Both the position numbers and the translations under genes were made by a program. The notes under the pieces were generated by a model. The model was given only the letters and a program-made list of their open reading frames with translations, was not told the DNA's origin and did no database searches. A stretch of 64,000 bases of DNA from NCBI GenBank assembly GCA_015680685.1, contig MNCI01026623.1:308977-372976 (forward strand), in the 5' to 3' direction. The stretch comes from Gnetum montanum (taxonomy: Eukaryota > Streptophyta > Gnetopsida > Gnetales > Gnetaceae). Below are positions 1 through 9,608 of this stretch, one piece after another; positions within the stretch are counted from its first letter, which is position 1, and every line of letters starts with the position of its first letter.

Positions 1-299
1 ATGTCCTCAATGTCTTTGGCTAATTGCGGTTGTAGTAATGTGCTTAATTTTAATATCTTAATTTCCCCATCGGACATGGTGATGGGGGTTTTGGTCAACG
101 GGTCTTCGGTGATGTTTTCAACTTCTATGTCAAGGGGCTTTGTCATACCTTTGTAGTTGTCTATCGTTTGCTGTGTTGAGGCTATGACTGCATCGTCCGT
201 TGATGAACTTAAGTGGATGAGGTTTATGTTGATGTCCCTTGTAATTTGGCCATATGGTCCATCAATGATTAACAGTATGGTTAAATGTTGGCAATTCAT
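1..299 (-). CDS. Start of pol (RT-side N-terminus) of Ty3/gypsy element A, partial
   Basis: An open minus-strand frame of about 99 codons runs from an ATG at 299 off the left edge of the window. It matches another open frame in this window, 53491-53714 on the plus strand, with the same order of short motifs: GPYGQITR against GPHGKLTR, then EDPLTKTPIT against KDPLVETPVT. The segment after it (EIKILKLSTLLQPQLAKDI) resembles the stretch just before the first reverse transcriptase motifs in plant Tat-type pol, but no RT catalytic motif lies inside the window. In both places the frame follows a tract of short tandem repeats. The likely reading is the start of the RT-RNaseH-integrase polyprotein of element A. 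The N at 473 means linkage to the gag at 7309-11306 is inferred. Confidence in pol identity is moderate. Confidence 0.5.
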   Translation of the reverse strand, partial: MNCQHLTILLIIDGPYGQITRDININLIHLSSSTDDAVIASTQQTIDNYKGMTKPLDIEVENITEDPLTKTPITMSDGEIKILKLSTLLQPQLAKDIED

Positions 300-359
300 T
301 AGGTTTTCTCCTACCAATAAACAGAGAGAAGAATGAGTTAATGGGTATCGTTCTATGTT

Positions 360-472
360 CTTTGGCAATTTAAATTATGTGTACATGCACGATGGTGGTT
401 TATCATCACACCAGGACACATGGCAGTTTAAGGTTGTACCAGGCCATGGGTGGCAGTTTAATGCCCTACCAG
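360..472 (-). repeat. Short AGTTTA-type tandem repeat tract before pol start
   Basis: At least three degenerate units on the displayed strand begin with GTTTATCATC, AGTTTAAGGTT or AGTTTAATGCC, each followed by CCAGGAC, CCAGGCC or CCAG. They match units in element B at 17735-17800, for example AGTTTATCATCATGATGCC. This is the distal repeat tract between the antisense gene and pol. It is cut by the N at 473. Confidence 0.5.
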
Positions 473-473
473 N
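473..473. other. Single-base assembly gap (N)
   Basis: One N falls in the middle of a repeat unit. At 32324 a single N joins two sequences that are not simply contiguous, so this one may also be a scaffold join of unknown true size. Confidence 0.8.
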
Positions 474-749
474 AGCGACGGCAGTGAAGGCGGAGCGCTA
501 TATAAAGGGGAGGGCCATCATTTGTTGTTACTCTGAATTAGCAGCGTAATCCTGAGCATAAAATCAAATCATAGACAACCCAACGTAAACGTAGCCTGCT
601 AAACCCTGGTGTAAGTGTAAGTGTCCAAACCCAAACCTTGAGCGTAGATGCCCACGACTAAACCTTAGCGTAGACGTGGAGTGTAGAGGTTCAAGCGTCA
701 GCGTAGAGATTCAGAATCTGGCGTAAAGGCTCAGTGTAGGTGTAAATAG
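474..749. repeat. Spacer rich in GCGTA/GTAAGTGT words, no gene
   Basis: No supported reading frame is present. A TATATAAAGG sequence near 500 could be a plus-strand TATA box upstream of the antisense gene. From about 540 the sequence is full of words such as GCGTAGAC, GCGTAAAG and AGTGTAAG, the same class as in 2530-3060 and 11480-12030. The solo LTR at 750-2327 interrupts this GCGTA-rich stretch. Confidence 0.45.
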
Positions 750-2327
750 TGTAATGATGGAAAACATCGGCAGCTGGAAAATACCAAATAAAATCCCACA
801 TACACAGTTTTAACCACGGATCCGTGCCAGGGCTATGCTGGAAAAACGAATCCGCGGAGCCCTGAACGGTCTTGTCGATCAGACAGGGACTTACTAGTCA
901 GTAAACCGATGAAGATAATGAATATCTCGTGGAACGATTTGATTCAAGGAATCACAAAATGAGGGGAAAACGACGTAGATGAATTGTAACAATGATAACG
1001 CTAAACACGATAAGATGAGGCTAATACAAGAGAAACGCATAGTCTCAAGATCTACACTTTGACTTGAAAAATGTATATTTTGTATATCACATTGCACTGG
1101 GGAGACCCCGATTACTTGATGTAAAGCAAGCACAAAACAACAAGAAAACTATCCAAACAGAAATCTGATCTACCTCGTGGGCCAAAGCTAGGATGCAAGG
1201 AAGGTCAAGCTCTGACGTCTATCGATCAACTGTTTCTGACCAATAGATGATCTCACGATCTTTGATCTACTTCTTTCGCCTTAGGTAGTTTCTGTTTAGG
1301 ACCGCCGATGATCACTGATGGGGAAAGTTATGTCTTCCCCAAAAGAACGATTACTCTTGTTGCCGATGCTCAAAGCGAACTGTGCTTTGTCTCTGCCGGA
1401 AGGTGATGCTGTCAATAATTGCCAAAGTGCTGCTCTCTCTGTCTCTGCTCAGAGTGATAAGTGCTCCTGTGCTTAGAAAAAATGTCCTTGCCTCTTTGAT
1501 TTGTCAGCCTTTGTATCTTTGTCAACTGGGGTATTTATAGGCTGCGATGACCTCTGGAAAAGGCGCAACCCTGATGACGTGTGACCCGAATGTTTCGGAT
1601 ACTGTTGGCCTGACCATTTTTGTGTCAAACTTTATGACTACGCACAATACACTTATTTGTGTATTGTGCGTGTGAAGAATAGATGCGCGTCGGGCATGTT
1701 TCAACTATCTTTGGGTTATATTATGCTCATTCACGCTGCGTTGCATGCATGTGCGTAACATAACATGGAAACACTGGTTTCAAGCTGTTTTACGCTCACT
1801 TACGCAGCCGCGCGTAATGAAGCATAAACGATGTCTAGCTTGGCGATGCAATACACTGTGATACACTACATTTCGTGATGAGAATATGATGAGCAATCTG
1901 CATGCCAAGAGAAAAGGGTTGATCTGTTGCACTTTCTTAGACTTTGCCTTTGACTATTTTGGAGCTCATTACGCTGCCGTGCGTAACAGAGCGTAAACCT
2001 GGCCTTGAACAAAAGACTTAGAAAAATATACGAGAAGTCGCATATTACCGGGCTCAAGCCTCTCCCCATACCGAAGTAACTAGCCTTCTGATGCCGGACT
2101 ATGTTTAAACAGAATCACGCTAAGAGCCATTACGCTATGTTGCGTGGTATAGCGTAAACAGAGAAAACATAGTAAGATTAGGAATCTACACAGGAACTTG
2201 AAGACTTGATGCTATGCGCCTCTTGGTGTTGCTCTGTCTTATTCTCCCTTCTGGAATTCTAACATGTGCCCTTGCCTGAATTGCGAATCTTTGCCTGAGG
2301 CTGACTTGCAATTTTCACGGTGTTTCA
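750..2327 (-). mobile_element. Solo LTR of gypsy family C, with 5-bp target site duplication AATAG
   Basis: The segment starts TGTAATGATGG and ends GGTGTTTCA, so in coding (minus) orientation it runs TGAAACACC to TTACA. It aligns along its length with the LTR at 59870-61500, including shared blocks such as CAAGAAAACTAT, TCTATCGATCAA and GTCAACTGGGGTATTTATA. Both sides carry AATAG (745-749 and 2328-2332), the 5-bp direct repeat expected of integration. There is no primer site or polypurine tract next to it. A minus-strand TATAAATA lies at 1532-1539. Upstream of it on that strand (about 1725-2160) are several imperfect palindromes of the form TTACGCT...GCGTAA. A full element probably reduced to one LTR by LTR-LTR recombination. 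Confidence 0.9.
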
Positions 2328-2503
2328 AATAGTTTTAACCCTCAGCGTCAACTGTTGATCCCAACTGCCGAGATGGGAAAAGGCAAGGAAGTGGAAGGCT
2401 AGTGAAGGAAGGGTCTTCACTTGACCTTCGTAGAGGAGAGCAAGGCCATGTTGCAGTGCTTACCTAGGCCAAGGATTCCATCATGGCCTGGATCATCACA
2501 CAG

Positions 2504-3153
2504 GTAGGCTCTAATCTTGCCTCTATTAGTTATTTTTTCTTGTGCATGTTTCGTAGCGTAGACAGTCTCATAGAGGGCTTCAACATATACGTCGAGCGTA
2601 GAGAGCTAGGATAAAGGGTATCAGCGTATACGCCGAGCATAAGTTCACAGTGTAAAGTCTCGATAGCATAGACCATCATAGCGTAATCTGTTTTATTAGT
2701 GCATAGCATAAACACTTTTTCTTGCATGAAGCATAGACAACTTTATCAGCGTATGCGCTGAAGGCTGCACAGCATACACACTAAGGGTTTCTTCAATGTA
2801 TACACTAAGCGTGCATAGTTCTATCTTTTCAAGTATGGTACAGCGTAGACCTATTTTCATGTAAACTGTTTTTGGTATAAACTGTTTGTTCAGTGTCTAG
2901 CGTAGAATATTTACGCTGAAGGCTTCTATGGCGTATATGCTGAGGGTTTTTACCGCATATACACTAAGCGTGAAAGGTTCGATCGAAAGCGTAAACAGTT
3001 GGTTGTCAACGTATACGCCAGGTTAGGCAGCGTATACGCCGAGCGTAAGCAGTTTTTGAATTTTTTCTAAGTGTAGGTCTATGATGTGAACTTTTGTTTT
3101 TCGCATCGTTTTGATGCATGGATGATTTATGGTGGCATCCTGGTTGCTTGCAG
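2504..3153 (+). repeat. Putative intron 1 of the antisense gene, filled with GCGTA/GTATACGC repeats
   Basis: Donor CACACAG/GTAGGC and acceptor TTGCAG/GGACAC bound this segment. It holds many copies of GCGTAGAC, GCGTAAAC and GCGTATACGCCGAGCG between about 2540 and 3060. Similar words fill the leader and LTRs of A and B. In E1 the equivalent first intron (52634-52109, minus) contains the related GCATAGC/GCTAGCGTAGC words. Confidence 0.45.
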
Positions 3154-3602
3154 GGACACTAAGCCTTTTCTCCTTGTGATTGAGCTTGTTGGGGTGCTAA
3201 CATGGTTTGGCCTCATTAAGGCTAATGAGCCTACCCCAGATCTAGCTATGGACAACAACGGGGTCTGGTTCAGAGAAGGTGCGTGTGAATTCCTGGCCTT
3301 CATACTGGACAATTTTGAAGTGGTTATCTGGTTGCAGCTAAGTGAACTAGTGGCATGGAGCATACTTGAGGCAATGCTGCCAGGAGTAGCAAAGGGTGTC
3401 ATGGTCTTCATGGAAGACATCGACGAGGGATAGCTTACGAATGAGGATGGTTCTTCTTGTGGGCCTTGGTCCACATGCCCGTTAGCGTGCATGTGGGCAC
3501 AATTGCCATGAGGACAGGACTACCTCAACAACACTTTATTCTTAGCTGTGTGCATGCACATGCTATTCCAGAACCCCCTGGCATAGTGTACCTGGTGGAT
3601 AG
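3154..3602 (+). pseudogene. Exon 2: diverged FCP1/NIF-like (HAD-fold) domain
   Basis: The open part (to the stop at 3431) reads, in order: a hydrophobic strand FLLVIELVGVL, then VWFREGACEFLAFILDNFEVVIW, then a helix-like stretch and VMVF. In plant FCP1/NIF-type proteins the same order is a strand with DxDG or DVNG, a block like FKRPFCDDFLRF...FNVGVWSS, then LLFCWDQ. Downstream, another frame gives YLNNTLFL...LFQNPLA, like the family's SNTLLLDDSPYKALLNPP region. The catalytic aspartates of the first motif are replaced (IELVG). The E1 copy (52108-51820) has GFWFRKGA, then HFNVIVWSS, closer to the family. The match is from memory of the family pattern and needs a profile search. Confidence 0.45.
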
Positions 3603-3677
3603 GTAGGACCATTTAAGTTTTTTGTTCCCTTTCACTATTTGACATTTTCTTCTGTTTTAATGTCCGTTTGTTTGTAG

Positions 3678-5070
3678 GCCTAACATTAATGTAGATGGAA
3701 TATGCATTAAGGATGATGGGCTTGCTCTGGCTCGTACCGCTCTAGAGACAATTATGGAAGGTCCCACCCTTCATGGAGCTACTTTAGCTCAAACCAAGGG
3801 TGCTATCATCCACTACCACAAACGATTCTCTAGAGCGTTCGCAATGTGCTAAGCTCGTGGATGGCTGGATGAAGATTGGTCAAACAAGGGGCCAGTCTTC
3901 CCCCGTGACTCTGGCAGCACATCCAAGTCCTATATGAAAGGTAAATGACAACATTTCCTAGATGTGTTAACATTTTTGTTCAACTACCGGGGGTTATATT
4001 GATATGACAATTTCAAATTATATTTGCAGTTGATGTACATCCTGGCGGGGACCTGATTACAATGGGATGAATTGAGACTACGTTGTCGATGAATTTCGGA
4101 GAGGTCAGTAAGGCCCAAAAGTGGTTACGTACCCATGCCCTTCCATCCATCGTTCATTGCTTAGACAATGTCGACCTCATGGAGCTCTTCACGACCCCGA
4201 GCCCTAATGTATCAATAGCGAAAATAATTGGGATCGTGGATTCCTTTAATGAGTCTATCTCCTACTACAGCACTCAGATTAAGGATGTTAAGGTATTTTT
4301 CTATCTGTCACCTGAATTCTTTTCAAACTTATTTGGGGTACTAGCAGATGGCATAAGTGTAGTTTTAGACAGGGCTCATAAAAAGCTCCAAACGGTTCAT
4401 GGATTGGAGGATTGGTTGGGCGTGGACAAGGGTGCCAAGGGATTCCCAATGCATGGGAAATTAAGGGTTGAGGAGGTAAATGAACTATATCCCCTATTTA
4501 GGGTGCAAGTATTCCCCAAATCCCTTTCCCAGTTTTGGAGTCTTAGGGTTGAAGCTATACGTATCATGTGAACTATCCTAGAAATCAGAATGCGCTATAA
4601 TTGGGCCCAATTTTTGTTATCGAGTATGCATAAGGAGATAGTGTGATTGCGTTCGAATGTTGAGGCACAGTCCCACTTCACCTTTGCCTTCTTTTCTGGT
4701 TACCTTCAATGCTTGGCTGAATTTCTGGTAGTTCACGTAGACAACAAGCATGTTCTATGGGATCGGGGTCAACTATCCCACCCATGGATCAACCACTTAT
4801 TTGAAATAGCCAAGTCCCAAGATGCGCCCAGGGGAATTGATGAATCCATGTCTATCACGACAGGGGGGTCATCTGGTAACTCAATCCACACACGTGATAG
4901 TTTGGGATTGGAGCTAGACGACATATCTTATACTGCAAAAACAGCAGAATGGATCATCAAAGAAACCATTGGCCAGGCCAAATCGAAGCTGAAAAGGCAC
5001 AAACACTCAATTGAGGAAGTCTCGAATGTGAACGAGCCACAAGTGAAATGCATATGATTCAAGATTCCTG
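3678..5070 (+). pseudogene. Middle exons of the antisense gene, unknown function
   Basis: Exon 3 (3678-3940) encodes PNINVDGICIKDDGLALARTA and onward until a stop at about 3850. After intron 3941-4029 a long open stretch (4083-4571) encodes 162 residues, including SKAQKWLRTHALPSIVHCLD and IGIVDSFNESISYYSTQIKD. After a short break, 4647-5057 encodes FAFFSGYLQCLAEFLV and an acidic/serine-rich end. The exons look like real former coding sequence because splice signals are good and long frames persist, but I do not recognise a domain. A short internal intron at 4293-4347 is possible and not required. Confidence 0.4.
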
Positions 5071-5160
5071 GTAAGCAGATTTCACATACTTACTACTTTA
5101 TTGTTTTCGTTTTGTTCATAATTTTTACTTCTATCACTTACATGTCACTGATACCTTCAG

Positions 5161-6756
5161 ACTTGAATCGAAAAGTGAGGAACCAGGCATTAGAAACAAT
5201 TACTGAAGAGGAGGACACCAACACAGAGCTAAATAATGAGGAGGAAATTGTGGAGAAGGATCAAGGAGGAGGAACGGAGGAGTTGAAGGAAAACACCACA
5301 GAAACTGAGCCGTTGGATGACCATGGTGGTGTCGACCAAATGTTCAGCAGCTTTCTTAAGGGATAGCTGGACTTAGGCGATCCCCCAGAAGGTGACAAGG
5401 AGCACGGTATGTTTTCTTTTTATTTTATCTTACATTGCTTTGTCAGTTGTCATTTCTATGGTATTTTATTTTCATATTTTCATTTCATCCAGACGAAGGC
5501 AGCGAAAGTAGGATGGTGCGGTTAGACATACCCATGAAGACAGTTCCCCCTGAGAGGATCGCAGAGGTTAGTTCGTCCCACACCCGTGGGCCATTTTCTT
5601 GGATAGAAATGCCAAGTAAGATGGATTTGTGGCTGTGATCGCTGAAGAGGTTGTCAAACGAATTCAGGAGGCCCACCCTGAAATAGGTATAAATGTTTTG
5701 AATTATCTACAATTTTATAGTTTCACACCCTATTTTTGTTGTCTTAATGTTTGATCTATTTGTGTGCATAGGTGCCAAACTGAGGTGGGATCCCTCTGAG
5801 ACAATCAGCATAGAGAGTTTACCTACATTATCCCAAGAGGTCAAACAAGTGCCAAGGCCTATTTATGAGGAAGTGGCGGAAGGTCTTGTACACAACACCA
5901 AGTCACTATGGACCTGTAGGCATTCCTTCGAATAGTTGTGGTTGTAGATTCAAGCAAAGGAAAAGGAAGTCTCCAAGTTATTAGTTGAATGTGATGATCT
6001 TAAGGCTCGATATGAGTTCACCTCTACCAAACTAAGCGATGATCACTCTTGGTGGACTTATGAGGTCACCTATACTAGGTATTGGAATTTTCTCAATCAT
6101 CATGCATCACTAACATGGAGACTAGTAGAGCATAAGGCCCAAATAGATCTCCTGAACCTCAAATCCCAAGATTGAAAAGCTTTCACTTCCAAGGTTCACA
6201 AGTGGGGTCAGGATGAGAAGAACCACAAACATCATTACAAGAAGTCGTTAAAGGAAGTGTCCATTGAAAAGTGCCAACTAGAAATGTTTGTGGAGGGTTT
6301 GGGTTTGCGCTCTGCATTTGATACTTTTGCCCAAAACACAATTGTTGAGATGGAGTCACCTACAAGAGTGATTACAACCACTTCTGGGGAAGTGTCCGTG
6401 GGTGAATTCCCTTTAAAGCATCCTACCTGGTCAGCTGTCGACAAGGGGAAGGCCTTGGAAGATGTCGACCTAGGCCTTGATGGGACTGATTCGACAAGTG
6501 TCTCAGAAGAGGAAATCCTTTGTCGGTTGGAATTTGGCTTAGGGGGCTCTCCTATGGTAAGCATTTTGTCATTATGAAATTGATTTGCTAAATAATGTTT
6601 AAAATTTTGACGTTCTCTTATTCTTACATTGATTGTCTCCTTTTGTATTTTCAGGATGAAGGTGGTGACGATGTCCAAGAAGCTAGCCCCAGTGGAGCGG
6701 GGGCCCCTGATGCCAGCGGATCTAAAGGGGACGATCCTCCCATCCCAGATGCTTAG
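5161..6756 (+). pseudogene. 3' exons of the antisense gene: acidic and charged C-terminal region
   Basis: Exon 5161-5406 encodes a very acidic segment (EEEDTNTELNNEEEIVEKDQ). Exons at 5493-5686 and 5772 onward follow. A stretch from about 5945 to 6230 keeps charged helix-like composition but has a stop at about 6174. The frame 6257-6556 encodes a segment rich in serine, threonine and glutamate. It splices in phase across 6557-6654 to a final exon 6655-6756 ending PPIPDA and TAG. No domain is recognised. An AT-rich 3' region follows. Confidence 0.4.
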
Positions 6757-7019
6757 TTTTTAGTTTTTTTTTACTTTTTTTTGGAATTATCCTGACTCAA
6801 ATTTATACAGGAATTGTAAACTAAAAATCTTAAGATGGACGAAAATGGTTAACGCTTGTAATTGTACATCATTGCATGTATAAATTTTTTTTTTTGATTT
6901 TGAGTTTAATTGCACACATGACATGGAAATGTAAAATTTTTTGGTTTATTTTTCATTTTTTTTAAGTGTAATGCGTAGATGTAATTATAAATGATAAGCG
7001 AAAAGGAAAACAAAGTATA
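6757..7019. other. AT-rich stretch, nothing recognised
   Basis: This sequence holds long T runs (around 6760-6785 and 6880-6900). It is probably the 3' untranslated region of the plus-strand gene and the spacer before the repeat tract. No reading frame or repeat is supported. Confidence 0.5.
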
Positions 7020-7300
7020 AGTGTATGAACTAGTTTAAGGCCATTTCGGGCCAAATGCGTAGTTTAAGGCCATTTCGGGCCCCAGCCTAAATAGGGCATA
7101 TTTCAGATGACATAGGTGGATTTCTCAGTTGACCGACCATTACTGATCGTGGCTAGTTTTATGTCATTATGGACATGAGAGTTTAACGTCATTCCAGACT
7201 CAGAGTGTAGTTTAATGTCTTTCTGATTTATTGTGGTTTAACGTCATTTCGGACAAGTTGTAGTTTAACGTTGTTTCGGAAAGTTATATTATTATTTTAG
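7020..7300 (-). repeat. AGTTTA minisatellite tract downstream of gag-protease of A
   Basis: Seven units are visible on the displayed strand, at about 7030, 7051, 7154, 7180, 7208, 7228 and 7262. Two have arms GGCC...GGGCC. Most others have GTC...GAC or a close variant (for example AACGTCATTTCGGAC). All begin (A/G)GTTTA or AGTTTTA. The tract starts just beyond the end of the protease frame. Equivalent tracts lie in B (17520-17995), E1 (50690-50995 and 53085-53350) and C (62640-63190). Confidence 0.8.
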
Positions 7301-7308
7301 GAGTTTTT

Positions 7309-8364
7309 TTATTTTTTCTTTTTAATGTTGGGAGTGGAGTTAGCGGGTATGATTCTATATTTGGTGTCCCCTTCGCTGATTACATTGAATGGTAATTCGG
7401 CCCAAGGGATGTCTGATGGAATGGTTCTTGCGTCAGTGTTTTCTTGCGTTTCGGTATTTGTTGTGAGTTCTATGTTAGTTCCTAATTGAGGAGGTGTATG
7501 TACAATGTTAGGCACATGTATTTCTATTTTGGGTGAATCTTGTTTTGTGTTTAAAGGATTGATGCCTACCGGTTGTTGTTCGTTTACGTCTTGCTGCCTA
7601 GGCTCTTCGAGCTTGACATTTGAGCCTTGGTCTATGTCCATGTACAATGAAATAATGGGTGTAGAAACTTCCTCATGTATGATGATTTCACCACCTTCAT
7701 AAGGCAAATGAATCTGTTGGTGTATAGGGGATGAGACTGCTTTCAGCTGGGCTAACCAGGGCCTTCCTAATATTAGGTTGAATCCTGGCATTTCATCGAT
7801 TACTACGAAGTCAACGAATGTGGGGAATTGATCCCCTGCTATGAAGTCTAAGTTGATTGTACCCTTAACCATCACGCATGACTCGCTAAATGATTTCAGA
7901 CATGTTGTTGCAATCGGTCTGATTAACTCTGTAAGCCCAAGTTGTTCAACGATAGGATATGGTACTATGTTTGTGGCAGCTCCATCGTCTACATGGACCC
8001 TATGTATCTTGAATTGATTCACTCGTATTGTTATGAACATGGGGGCTGTTGTTATCTCTCTTATTTTCTTATCCACCTTGATGTTATCGTTGTGGAAACT
8101 CAGTGGTTGGAAAGTCAACCCTTGGGGCAAGTACATTACCACATGAATGGAAGGCTCATTCGGGGGCAAGTCCTCGCTTATGGGGATCGAAGTTAACATG
8201 TGCACCAAAGCTTCACGATGTGTTTGGGATGTTAACACTAAGTCATACAAGCTTAATGAAGTATTCTTTTGTTTGAGTGCTTGCGTAACTTGTGTTAAGG
8301 CTGTTGCTAAGTCTCTACTGTTGGGCACGTTTTTATCAGTGGTTACTGGGTCCATTGGGCCCAA
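7309..8364 (-). CDS. pro: Gypsy aspartic protease region of element A (C-terminal part of gag-pro)
   Basis: The 351-residue minus-strand frame contains a retropepsin-like domain. IHRVHVDDGAATNIV holds the active site as D-D-G where most retropepsins have D-S/T-G. It is followed by LKSFSESCVMVKGTINLDF and by the second conserved block FNLILGRPWL. After the protease comes a polar tail. The protein would process the element's polyprotein in virus-like particles. Homologous frames with the same DDG occur in B, E1 and F. The domain is intact here, while upstream gag is broken into several frames, so the whole gag-pro is probably inactive. Its end meets the AGTTTA repeat tract directly. Confidence 0.85.
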   Translation of the reverse strand: MGPMDPVTTDKNVPNSRDLATALTQVTQALKQKNTSLSLYDLVLTSQTHREALVHMLTSIPISEDLPPNEPSIHVVMYLPQGLTFQPLSFHNDNIKVDKKIREITTAPMFITIRVNQFKIHRVHVDDGAATNIVPYPIVEQLGLTELIRPIATTCLKSFSESCVMVKGTINLDFIAGDQFPTFVDFVVIDEMPGFNLILGRPWLAQLKAVSSPIHQQIHLPYEGGEIIIHEEVSTPIISLYMDIDQGSNVKLEEPRQQDVNEQQPVGINPLNTKQDSPKIEIHVPNIVHTPPQLGTNIELTTNTETQENTDARTIPSDIPWAELPFNVISEGDTKYRIIPANSTPNIKKKK

Positions 8365-9404
8365 CAGTTTTATTTTATGTGTGATTGGTCTATCATTTTT
8401 GCTTAAAACCGTTGTTTTAGAAGTATCATTTTCTTTGATGGTTCACCCCCATGGCCTACGTTTGCTTGACTATTAGGTGGCATCATGGGTACGGCGTTGA
8501 GTGGAGTGGGTTTAGGTGGCCCTACAGCTAACTGTTGACACTCCTTCTCCAAGCGTTCACACGTAAGCCTATCCACTAAGTGTTCTCATGTATGGCATGG
8601 AGGTGGAATTGCTCTTAGTTCCTTAGGCTATTTTAGAGTTCGTACTACGTATGGGGTCAGGTGGGATTGTGGTTGGACAGTCGGATGTGGTTGAGCAGCA
8701 GGCTGGCTGGGCACCCTGATGACATAAGGACGGGGTTTACTTTGCGTTTGGGAGGTGGAGGGTTGGTAATCGTTATGACTTTTGGATGTATTAACACTGT
8801 ATGGGGTTAATTTAGGCAGAGGTTGGACCTCCACTGTTGCGACTACAGGTGGTACTCGGACTATGAAAGGGGCAGGCCAAGTAGGAGGGGTTGGTAGATT
8901 TGAGGTAGTGGTGGCGGGAGGTACACGCACTACATATGGTTTTTGCGGGGTGTATGATGGTTAAGGCATGGATGTTGAGGCAGCAAGAGGAATACGGACT
9001 ACAAACAACTTGTTAGGTGTTTGTTGTTCATAGTTAGAGTAGATGGTGTTAATGTTAGGTGTTTTGGGTTCATTATCTAAGTAGATTTTGTTAATAACAT
9101 ACGGTGCCTCTTTGGTATTTAGAGGGTCTTTATATACCCCCATAGCCTGGTTCTACGATTGGACTAGGTTGGCCTCATGAAAAGTGATTTGGCCTCCATT
9201 GATCATTCGTTGTATGTCCTGCTTCAGGGTCAAATAGTAATCTGTGCCGTGCCCATTGCGTTGGTGATAGTCACAGAAGCGATCCATTCTAAAACCTTTG
9301 GGTACTGGAGGCTCATCTAGTGTTGCTAGGCTTGGGTTCTGAACGAGTTGACAGAACCGATCATGTCTCTGGATGGCCACAGGGGATAACTGTTTGTGTT
9401 TCAT
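8365..9404 (-). pseudogene. gag: Gag linker of A: zinc knuckle and P-[FY]-[VI]-[VI]-R-VP repeats, broken frame
   Basis: The frame 9404-9153 has the degenerate knuckle FCDYHQRNGHGTDYY, in which the last cysteine of CX2HX4HX4C is replaced by tyrosine. Frames 9143-8961 and 8930-8628 carry several copies of a short motif such as PYVIRVP, PFIVRVPP and PYVVRT in proline-rich sequence. The same motif repeats in B, E1 and F. Frame breaks between the pieces make this part non-functional as read. 8365-8627 has no supported frame of its own. Confidence 0.65.
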
Positions 9405-9608
9405 TAACCCAACCTTCAGGAGTTGGTTGAATAGCTAGGATGGCTTCATAGGCAGCAGTGTATATTGAGAGGATTCTTTCCTCTCAAAATTTCTCGTACA
9501 GTTTGGTGTTGGGTTCTGCGATGATGATGATTTTGACACGGTTGTGGGAGTAGGTTTAGTATAGTTAGTAGGGGCTACCGGCAGTCTGTTTTGTTGCGCC
9601 ATGTTTCC

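Larger units (their letters stand above)
2374..6756 (+). pseudogene. Antisense multi-exon gene inside element A, carrying a diverged FCP1/NIF-like domain (decayed)
   Basis: This plus-strand gene lies opposite to gag-pol of its host element. Seven introns with GT-AG ends can be proposed: 2504-3153, 3603-3677, 3941-4029, 5071-5160, 5407-5492, 5687-5771 and 6557-6654. The last junction is exactly in phase and leads to a final exon ending with TAG at 6754-6756. Frame breaks and stops (for example after LITMG near 4067, and near 4643) show it is no longer intact. A homologous gene on the strand opposite to gag lies at the same place in E1 (52765-51374). Their first exons share an (I/C)(M/V)AW...TQ ending before intron 1, and their second exons share the NIF-like domain. 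The product is unknown. The phosphatase-like domain lacks the catalytic aspartates, so any role would be non-catalytic. Whether it is expressed cannot be told from sequence. Confidence 0.55.

Noticed and set aside
5916-5947. Possible 32-bp intron in the antisense gene
   Set aside because: Too short for a plant intron, so left as exon sequence or a frame break.
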